Source: Phycisphaerales bacterium UBA1926
GTDB lineage: Bacteria > Planctomycetota > Phycisphaerae > Phycisphaerales > UBA1924
Reading direction: 5' to 3'
Length of the DNA stretch: 12,542 nt
Assembly (NCBI GenBank): GCA_002337215.1
Contig: DDFO01000040.1
Span: forward strand, 11,834-24,375
This document shows positions 1 to 5,300 of the stretch, in pieces. The notes under the pieces are model-generated. The model was not told the origin of the DNA and did no database searches. It saw only the letters and a program-made list of their open reading frames with translations. Each line of letters begins with the position of its first letter. Position 1 is the stretch's first letter. The position numbers were made by a program, and so were the translations under genes.

Positions 1-978
1 CAGCAGCGTCGAATCGCTCTGGTCGAGCCAATCGGCGGGCAGCGCCGCGTCGTCGGCCTCGATCGTCGCCATCAGTTCCGTGGGCACGGCCGTGTGACGA
101 ACCGACACGCTGAGCCTCCGACTGAGCAGCTCCAGCTCGTCGTTCCAGAGCGCCACCGCGGTCTCGCGGAGCGTCGCGAGCGTCTGGCGGGTGACGTCGT
201 GGGTGACGTTGGGGTTCCCGTCCCGGTCGCCCCCGATCCACGATCGATAGCGCAGGATCGCGGGCAGGTTGCTCATGCTCACCGCGCCGCCCGAGGCGTG
301 CTGCAGGTCGCGCATGAGCCGGGGCACCGTCTCCCAGATCGAGGTGCGGAGGTAGTACAGACCGTTGCGGACCTCCTCGGGGACCTTGAGCCGGCGCGCG
401 CGCACGTCGTCGGTCACGAGCAGCATCCCGATCACGCGCTTGAGCCGATCCTCGATCTCGGTTCTCTCTCGGGGCAGGAGATTGTTGTCGCGGAGCGCGC
501 GCACGCACCGCGCGACCTCGAGCTGCTTGTCGAGGATCGTCCGCCGGCGGGCCTCGGTGGGGTGGGCTGTCAGCGTCGGCTCGATCCGGAGCGACTCGAT
601 CAGCGGCTTCGCGTCGGCGGGTGAGATCCCCATCGCCCCCAGGTCTTTGAACGCTTCTTCGAGCGATTCGGCCCGGGGCGCATCGGGCGTCGCGTCCCGT
701 TCGCGCTGCCGGTTGACCGACGAGATCGCCAACTGCTCGGCCTTGTTCCACAGGTGGAACCGGACCGTTACAAGCCGGATGATGTCCGAGAGCGCGTCGT
801 GGTCGAGTCCCGCGATCGTGCGCGCCGCCGAGTCCCGGTCGGCGTGCTCAATCGCGTCGCCAGCGCCGGCGCACAGGCCGTGCAGTTCGCCCGCGATCCG
901 CGCGGCGTCGCGCAGCGGCCCGGTACAGATCGCGGCGTCGAGCATGTCATCCAACAGTTTTCCGTCTTCGATATACAT
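1..978 (-). CDS. ppc: Phosphoenolpyruvate carboxylase, N-terminal part (runs off the left edge)
   Basis: Makes oxaloacetate from phosphoenolpyruvate and bicarbonate in the cytoplasm, refilling the TCA cycle. Reading leftward from the ATG at 978-976 gives 326 uninterrupted residues with no stop before the window edge; whole enzymes are roughly 900 residues, so about a third is present. Two family signatures are visible. LTAHPTEARRRTIL (about residues 136-149) carries the catalytic histidine, His139. WIGGDRDGNPNVT (residues 247-259) is the conserved glycine/aspartate motif near the PEP site. Between them lies the helical YYLRTSIWETVPRL segment. The start is supported by an AAGGA site 7 bases upstream; an overlapping ATG eight bases further upstream is in another frame. 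The gene lies 91 bp downstream of the ubiX-like gene on the same strand and may share its transcript. Identification is firm; the C-terminal half with the remaining catalytic residues cannot be checked. Confidence 0.96.
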   Translation of the reverse strand, partial: MYIEDGKLLDDMLDAAICTGPLRDAARIAGELHGLCAGAGDAIEHADRDSAARTIAGLDHDALSDIIRLVTVRFHLWNKAEQLAISSVNRQRERDATPDAPRAESLEEAFKDLGAMGISPADAKPLIESLRIEPTLTAHPTEARRRTILDKQLEVARCVRALRDNNLLPRERTEIEDRLKRVIGMLLVTDDVRARRLKVPEEVRNGLYYLRTSIWETVPRLMRDLQHASGGAVSMSNLPAILRYRSWIGGDRDGNPNVTHDVTRQTLATLRETAVALWNDELELLSRRLSVSVRHTAVPTELMATIEADDAALPADWLDQSDSTLL

Positions 979-985
979 AGATACA

Positions 986-990
986 TCCTT
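986..990 (-). promoter_or_regulatory. Ribosome binding site of ppc
   Basis: On the minus strand AAGGA stands 7 bases before the ATG at 978. A second ATG in another frame (minus strand, beginning at position 986) overlaps the site, but only the 978 start opens the phosphoenolpyruvate carboxylase frame. Confidence 0.6.
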
Positions 991-1069
991 AGGGACCGCG
1001 AGGCCCCGGAGCAACGCGGCGTCGAGACAGCGCGGCTTCGTGGGCGGCGGGTCCGAGCGGCTCGGAGAC

Positions 1070-1816
1070 TCAGGCTTCCCACCGCGTCGCGAGCCCGTGC
1101 TCCACGCCGAGGAGATCGAGGATCTTGCCGACCGTGAAATCGATGACCTCGTGCAGCGTCTGGGGCACGAGGTAGAACCCCGGATTCGGGCTGCACAGCG
1201 TCGCGCCGGCGAGCGCGAGCGTGCGCATGTTCTCGATGTCGATCAGGTTCAGCGGCATCTCGCGGTGGCAGACAACCAGCGGCCTGCGCTCTTTGAGCGT
1301 CACCATCGCCGCCCGGCTCAGCAGGTTCGAGCCCGATCCCGTCGCGATCGCTCCCAGGCTCGTCGAAGAACAGGGGATGACCGCCATCCCGTCGTGCAGG
1401 AACGACCCCGAGGCGATCACGGCGCCGACATCCTTGTTGGGGTGCATGATGACCCGGCCTCGAAATGCCTCGGCGGTCTCTCTGGAAACCCCCTCTTCGG
1501 CGGCGCCCAACGACTCGGCCCCCTCGCCGGCGGAGGCCGGCGACTCAGACAGATTCGGACAGAGTTCCGCGAGCGTCGGCTTCTTGACCCCCAGCTCGTC
1601 GAACAGCAGCCGCTGCCCGTACTCGCTGATCACGCAGTGGACCGTCGCGCCCGAAAGAAGCAGTTGCTCAAGCGTGCGCACGGCGTAGGGCGCGCCCGAC
1701 GCGCCGCTGATGCCCAGCACGAAGACCTTGCCCGACAACGCGGGGGCCGATGCGGGGGGGGCGCACCGCGGGGTCATCGGTCGTGGGTCTTTCCCGCGGG
1801 CTGGCTGGCTTGGCAT
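1070..1816 (-). CDS. ubiX: UbiX/Pad1-family flavin prenyltransferase
   Basis: Family members join a dimethylallyl group to FMN to make prenylated FMN, the cofactor of UbiD-type decarboxylases. The 248-residue protein has the nucleotide-binding GISGASGAPYA near its start (35-45), then ASGSFLHDGMAVIPCSSTS (about 135-153), the SNLLSRAA...LKERRPLVV segment (163-182), HREMPLN (184-190) and the closing PGFYLVPQT...VIDFTVGKILDLLG. Bacterial UbiX is usually about 190-200 residues. The excess here is a 29-residue proline/alanine-rich leader and an Ala/Glu/Ser-rich insertion at about 84-121. The ATG at 1816 has GAGGA four bases upstream; an internal ATG at 1777 has a poorer site but would still keep the whole core. 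No ubiD gene is visible nearby. A related flavoprotein such as a Dfp/Pad decarboxylase is possible but the motifs fit UbiX better. Confidence 0.9.
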   Translation of the reverse strand: MPSQPARGKDPRPMTPRCAPPASAPALSGKVFVLGISGASGAPYAVRTLEQLLLSGATVHCVISEYGQRLLFDELGVKKPTLAELCPNLSESPASAGEGAESLGAAEEGVSRETAEAFRGRVIMHPNKDVGAVIASGSFLHDGMAVIPCSSTSLGAIATGSGSNLLSRAAMVTLKERRPLVVCHREMPLNLIDIENMRTLALAGATLCSPNPGFYLVPQTLHEVIDFTVGKILDLLGVEHGLATRWEA

Positions 1817-2035
1817 GCTGTCCTCGAGTTCGGCGGTGTTCGGCCCGGGCCGATCGTTGACCGCGGACCGGTTGTGATCGAAGGATAGTTCGGAAAACCA
1901 TCCTCCGGAACGGTGGTTTCGCCGCGCCGGACGGTTTGGATGCCCCGCGCGGGTATCCTGTAGAGATCAATGCCGGTCAAACGCGGGGGCCGCGTGCGGC
2001 CGGCTCGACCGAGAACACACGCCCGGGAGGGGCCG
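1817..2035. other. Divergent intergenic region between the ubiX-like gene and the lipoprotein gene
   Basis: About 219 bp separate the two divergent starts, so promoters for both directions should lie here. I see a TTGACC at about 1857 on the plus strand, but no convincing -10 at normal spacing. An imperfect inverted repeat around 1898-1919 (AACCATCC against GGTGGTT) flanks a TCCGGA palindrome. None of these is strong enough to call a promoter or operator. Confidence 0.4.
2026..2030 (+). promoter_or_regulatory. Ribosome binding site choosing the ATG at 2036
   Basis: GGAGG sits 5 bases before the ATG at 2036. This favours that codon over the in-frame ATG at 1970, which would put 22 arginine-rich residues in front of a clear lipoprotein signal peptide. 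Confidence 0.7.
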
Positions 2036-2668
2036 ATGCGCACACAACGGAACACACGGATCGCTCTCGGGGCAACCCTCGCGTTCGCCGCCCTCTCGGC
2101 CTCGCTCGCGGGGTGCGTCGGCTACACGACCTATCCCGCCGCCTCGTGGCAGGTCGCGAGCGGCGAGATGAACGGCCCGCCCGCCGACGAGATCATGATC
2201 GAGTCCGTCCGCTGGGCGGTCAATCGCTACGAAACCGGCACGAGCGGATCGCTGGCGATCAATCTCCCCGATGTCGTGCGCGACCGGACGTACGGCGTCA
2301 TCGCGGCCCGGGCGGGGGAGCGCGTCGTCCCGATGGAACGGGGGCTCGAGGACCTGCCGACGTACCACCTGACCCGCCTCTGGGTGCGGGGCGACAAGGC
2401 GGAGGTGGATCTGCTGCGCCCCGTCAACGAGCTCGGCGCAAGCCCCACGGGCGAGCCGATCATCCAGGCCGTGACTCTTTATGTCCAAGGCGGGTTGCAG
2501 AGTTGGCGTGTCGAGCGAGCCCGGCACTGGAAGATCGGGACCGACGCGGTGCCCCCGCTGCACTATTACGGCGATGGGGACGAGCCGATCGAGAGCGACC
2601 CGGTCGACGAGAACCGGTACGACAGTGACCCGGACGGGGCCGAGGCGATGATCGACCTCGATTCCTGA
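2036..2668 (+). CDS. Small predicted lipoprotein of unknown function
   Basis: A 210-residue protein I do not recognise. It begins with a basic stretch (RTQRNTR), a hydrophobic segment (IALGATLAFAALSASL) and the lipobox LAGC, so Cys27 is the likely lipid-modified residue after signal peptidase II cleavage. The mature part has short beta-like segments (SGSLAINLPDVV; AEVDLLRPVNEL; IIQAVTLYVQ; WRVERARHWKI) and no cysteine motif or known active site. The last 40 residues are strongly acidic (many Asp/Glu), probably a flexible tail. The start at 2036 is set by a strong ribosome site and by the signal peptide. It is divergent from the ubiX-like gene and 73 bp upstream of pyrB on the same strand; that gap has no clear terminator. 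Function is unknown; attachment to a membrane with the rest in the periplasm is inferred. Confidence 0.82.
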   Translation: MRTQRNTRIALGATLAFAALSASLAGCVGYTTYPAASWQVASGEMNGPPADEIMIESVRWAVNRYETGTSGSLAINLPDVVRDRTYGVIAARAGERVVPMERGLEDLPTYHLTRLWVRGDKAEVDLLRPVNELGASPTGEPIIQAVTLYVQGGLQSWRVERARHWKIGTDAVPPLHYYGDGDEPIESDPVDENRYDSDPDGAEAMIDLDS

Positions 2669-2741
2669 GTCCGCCGGCCTGTCGAGCAAATCCCGGGCGG
2701 CAATCGCCGGGGCCTGTGTCGGGCCGGGGGTACACTTGGGC

Positions 2742-3773
2742 ATGGACCAGCCGGACCGACCGGGGCGCGACAATCCGAGGCATCTGCTCCAGATCCGGGG
2801 CATGGAGACCGGCTCGATCCGGGCCCTGCTCAGGAGGGCGTCTGCGCTGAGCGGCGGAGCGGGTCGCCCCGTCGATGAATCACTCAATGAGAAGACCGTC
2901 GCGACGCTGTTTCTCGAGAACTCGACGCGGACGCGGACGAGTTTCCAGCTCGCCGCGACCCGGCTCGGGGCGGAGGTTGTCGATCTGTCGGGGTCGGGGC
3001 TGAGCGTGAGCAAGGGCGAGACGCTGGCGGACACGGCGCGCACGATCGAGGCGATGGGCGTGGACGCGATCGTGGTGCGGGCCGGGCAGTCGGGCGCGCC
3101 GCACGTGATCGCGGACGCCGTCTCGTGCGGCGTGCTGAACGCGGGGGACGGGCGGCACGAGCACCCGACGCAGGGGCTGCTCGACGCGTTGGCGCTCGCG
3201 CAGGCGCGGGGCCTCGCGGGCGAAGAGCACGGCTCGTTCGATTTCAGCGGGCTGACCTACGCGATCGTGGGCGACATCGCTGCGAGCCGGGTGGCGCGGT
3301 CGGATATCGCGATCATGTCGGCATTGGGTGCACAGGTCGTCCTGGTCGGGCCGCTCGGCATGGTGCCGGGGGGGCTGGCGGATCTGGGCGACGGTGATTC
3401 GGTTCGGATCGAACGCGACTTCGACGCGGCCCTCGAGCAGGCCGACGCGGTGCAGATGCTGCGGGTGCAGTTCGAGCGGCACGGCGGGCGGGGGATCTCC
3501 TCGAAACGCGAGTACCGCGCGGGGTACGCGCTCACCGCCGAGCGCGCACGACGGATGAAGGACGGCGCGGTCGTCATGCACCCGGGCCCGATGAACCGTG
3601 GGCTCGAGATCGACGACCCGGTTGCAGATGGTTGGGTCGCGGATGGAAACGGAACGGGCGATGGCGGTTCGGGCGGAGACGGCCTGCCGCGATCGATCAT
3701 TCTGGAGCAGGTGTCGGCCGGTCTGCCGGTGCGGATGGCGGCGATCGAGCGGGCGGTCGGGAAATCAGTCTGA
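2742..3773 (+). CDS. pyrB: Aspartate carbamoyltransferase catalytic chain
   Basis: Condenses carbamoyl phosphate with aspartate to carbamoyl aspartate, the first committed step of pyrimidine synthesis. The 343-residue protein has the carbamoyl-phosphate loop STRTR (61-65), SKGE (90-93), HPTQ (141-144), GDIAASRVARS (177-187) and HPGPMNRG (280-287), then RSIILEQVSAGLPVRMA near the end, all in family order. Typical catalytic chains are 300-320 residues. The extra length is mostly a glycine-rich insertion at about 297-314, just before the final helix. The usual GDxxHSRVARS reads GDIAASRVARS here, so the common histidine is alanine. I took the ATG at 2742; a TTG two codons earlier would add only two residues, and neither has a strong ribosome site. 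gmk follows after 29 bp. No pyrI or pyrC is adjacent. Confidence 0.95.
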   Translation: MDQPDRPGRDNPRHLLQIRGMETGSIRALLRRASALSGGAGRPVDESLNEKTVATLFLENSTRTRTSFQLAATRLGAEVVDLSGSGLSVSKGETLADTARTIEAMGVDAIVVRAGQSGAPHVIADAVSCGVLNAGDGRHEHPTQGLLDALALAQARGLAGEEHGSFDFSGLTYAIVGDIAASRVARSDIAIMSALGAQVVLVGPLGMVPGGLADLGDGDSVRIERDFDAALEQADAVQMLRVQFERHGGRGISSKREYRAGYALTAERARRMKDGAVVMHPGPMNRGLEIDDPVADGWVADGNGTGDGGSGGDGLPRSIILEQVSAGLPVRMAAIERAVGKSV

Positions 3774-3802
3774 GTGGCTTCGATAGCGGGCGGGGTGAAT
3801 CT

Positions 3803-4378
3803 GTGAGCGGTCTCTTGGTGATTTTCAGCGGGCCCAGCGGGGTGGGGAAGACGACGATCACGCGCGCGGTGATCGAGCGGGTGCAGGGCGCGACGATGAG
3901 CGTGAGCGTCACGACGAGGCCGCAACGGGCGAAGGAAGTCGAGGGCGTCGACTACTTCTTCGTCGAGAAGGATGCGTTTTCGCGCATGGAAGAAGCGGGC
4001 GAGATGCTGGAGACCGCCCGCGTGTTCGATTGCTTCTACGGCACGCCGGCGGCGTGGGTGCGCGATCGGCTCGACGAGGGCAAGGTCGTCGTGCTCGAGA
4101 TCGACGTGCAGGGGGCGATCCTCGTGCGCCGGCGGATGCCCGAGGCGTTCGGGATCTTTATTTTGCCCCCCAGCGAGGAAGAACTCCTGCAGCGGCTGCG
4201 GGACCGGAAGCGTGAGCCGGAAGAGGTGATCCAGCGCCGCTTCGCTGAAGCGCAGCACGAGATCGCGGCGGCGAAGTCGAGCGGGGCGTACGACCGGTTT
4301 ATTACCAACGACGATCTGGATCGGGCGATCGAGGAAGCGGTGGGGGCGGTGGAGGCGCAGCGCGGGGCTAGCGCGTGA
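3803..4378 (+). CDS. gmk: Guanylate kinase
   Basis: Phosphorylates GMP (and dGMP) to GDP using ATP, in the cytoplasm. The 191-residue protein opens with LVIFSGPSGVGKTT, whose P-loop GPSGVGKT covers residues 10-17. It then shows SVTTRPQRAKEVEGVDYFF (about 35-53), the GMP-binding YGT (79-81), LEIDVQGA (88-95) and the lid segment RLRDRKREPEEVIQRR. Length is close to the usual 190-210. The start is a GTG at 3803, immediately before the P-loop beta strand. An ATG upstream at 3632 stays in frame but would add 57 arginine- and glycine-rich residues read out of the pyrB 3' end, so I rejected it. A GGGGTGA stretch at 3792-3798 may serve as the ribosome site. The 29-bp gap after pyrB and the shared role in nucleotide supply suggest one transcript. 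Confidence 0.94.
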   Translation: MSGLLVIFSGPSGVGKTTITRAVIERVQGATMSVSVTTRPQRAKEVEGVDYFFVEKDAFSRMEEAGEMLETARVFDCFYGTPAAWVRDRLDEGKVVVLEIDVQGAILVRRRMPEAFGIFILPPSEEELLQRLRDRKREPEEVIQRRFAEAQHEIAAAKSSGAYDRFITNDDLDRAIEEAVGAVEAQRGASA

Positions 4379-4395
4379 GCGCGGGGGGGTGATTC

Positions 4396-4477
4396 GTGCC
4401 ACTGACCCGCCTCCGCGGGTCAGTGCGTTGGTCGATGCTCGTCGGGAACACTGACCTGCAACGCAGGTCAGTGGCAC
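4396..4477. repeat. Composite palindrome: two facing hairpins inside one inverted repeat (REP/BIME-like)
   Basis: The first hairpin has perfect 11-bp arms at 4400-4410 and 4415-4425 (CACTGACCCGC, loop CTCC). The second has perfect 11-bp arms at 4449-4459 and 4463-4473 (CACTGACCTGC, loop AAC). The two hairpins differ by one base in the arm. In addition the outer ends, GTGCCACTGACC at 4396-4407 and its exact reverse complement at 4466-4477, form a 12-bp inverted repeat spanning the whole 82 bp. The DNA or RNA can therefore fold as two hairpins or as one long stem. No T-run follows either hairpin, so this is not a standard intrinsic terminator. The arrangement, two near-identical hairpins in inverted orientation between genes, resembles REP/BIME elements. 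Mobility and copy number are not visible here. Confidence 0.8.
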
Positions 4478-4505
4478 GGGTGATCCAATGACAGCATCGC
4501 ACAGC

Positions 4506-4510
4506 AAGGA
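4506..4510 (+). promoter_or_regulatory. Ribosome binding site favouring the ATG at 4518
   Basis: AAGGA lies 7 bases before the ATG at 4518. The earlier in-frame ATG at 4488 begins only 10 bases past the palindrome and has no comparable site. Confidence 0.45.
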
Positions 4511-4517
4511 CGACGGG

Positions 4518-5300
4518 ATGGACACTGCACGGCGGCACAGCCGGGTGTGGCGGGCGGTGAAGATCGTCGGGCCGTGGCGGGTTGGGGTGTCGCTGGTGTT
4601 CGGGGCGGTGGCGACGGTGTTGGTGGCGTGGTGGATCGCGCTCGAACCCGCATGGATGCCGGAGTTTCCGTATGGAGAGCCAGTGCACGGCAATGAGCGG
4701 TACTGGTTCGGTGATGCGCTCAACGCGGACGGCAGCATCTTCGAGAGTGTCTTTTGGACCGATTACGGCGATTGGGCGAAGTCATACGCGGCGCCGACGA
4801 GTACTGAGCTGTTCGAACGTTGGCGGGGGCACTTTCCGTATGCGAAGGAGGCTTCGTCACGCCCTTCTTGGGTCGGCGGACTCGACCTCGCAAGGGATCG
4901 ACTCCCGATCCCCGGGGGTACCTGGTTCGAAGAGGAATCGTTCGGGTGGCCGTTCCGGTCATTCCGACTGCAGTACGTTACGGAGAATTGGCAACTGCAT
5001 GAATTCGATTGTGTGCGCGTGAATATGAGCGTTGTCGGCAATCTGCAACTCGGCACGAATCGCGTTCCGACAGGGATTGCTGTCTTTGGATTCGCACTCG
5101 ATATGTTGCTCTACGCGGTGCCGATATATCTCGTGTTCTCGCTGCCGATGTCGCAGACGCGGTACTGGCGGAAGAAGCGGATCCAGTGCGACACGTGCGG
5201 TTACGAACTCGTCGGACTGAAGGGCGATCTCTGCCCTGAGTGCGGCTCAACGATCGATGAGCGTCGCAAGAAGTGGGCGTCGGCCGTCACAGATTCCTGA
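4518..5300 (+). CDS. Two-TM membrane protein with C-terminal zinc ribbon, function unknown
   Basis: A 260-residue protein I cannot assign to a function. A basic N-terminus leads into one hydrophobic span (about 21-41, VGVSLVFGAVATVLVAWWIA). A roughly 140-residue aromatic-rich region follows, probably outside the cytoplasm. A second span lies at about 183-211 (GIAVFGFALDMLLYAVPIYL), then basic RYWRKKR and a four-cysteine zinc ribbon: C224xxC227 GYELVGLKGDL C239PEC242. By the positive-inside rule both tails would be cytoplasmic. Planctomycete genomes carry many membrane proteins ending in this CxxCGYxLxGL...CPECG module, usually without known function. The alternative start at 4488 adds ten residues. 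It lies just after the palindrome, and its 3' end overlaps the kinase gene by 14 bp tail to tail. Confidence 0.82.
   Translation: MDTARRHSRVWRAVKIVGPWRVGVSLVFGAVATVLVAWWIALEPAWMPEFPYGEPVHGNERYWFGDALNADGSIFESVFWTDYGDWAKSYAAPTSTELFERWRGHFPYAKEASSRPSWVGGLDLARDRLPIPGGTWFEEESFGWPFRSFRLQYVTENWQLHEFDCVRVNMSVVGNLQLGTNRVPTGIAVFGFALDMLLYAVPIYLVFSLPMSQTRYWRKKRIQCDTCGYELVGLKGDLCPECGSTIDERRKKWASAVTDS

Noticed and set aside
1052..1066. Small hairpin TCCGAG/CTCGGA just after the ubiX-like stop codon
   Set aside because: Only six base pairs with a three-base loop and no T-run; in sequence this GC-rich it may be chance, and the ppc gene follows in the same direction.
365..1888. Long plus-strand open frame (about 507 codons) opposite ppc and the ubiX-like gene
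   Set aside because: It is Arg/Ser/Ala-rich with no domain signature and lies antisense to two firmly identified enzymes; a by-product of high GC.
3632..3802. Upstream ATG for gmk adding 57 residues
   Set aside because: The extra residues come from another frame of the pyrB end and precede a complete guanylate kinase fold that starts at the GTG at 3803.
4396..4477. The composite palindrome as an intrinsic terminator for gmk, or as a minimal CRISPR array
   Set aside because: No T-run follows either hairpin; the two units are inverted rather than direct repeats and there is no regular spacer series.
3257..4738. Minus-strand open frame of 493 codons across pyrB, gmk and the palindrome
   Set aside because: Low-complexity Arg/Pro/His composition, antisense to two conserved enzymes, and it crosses the inverted repeat.
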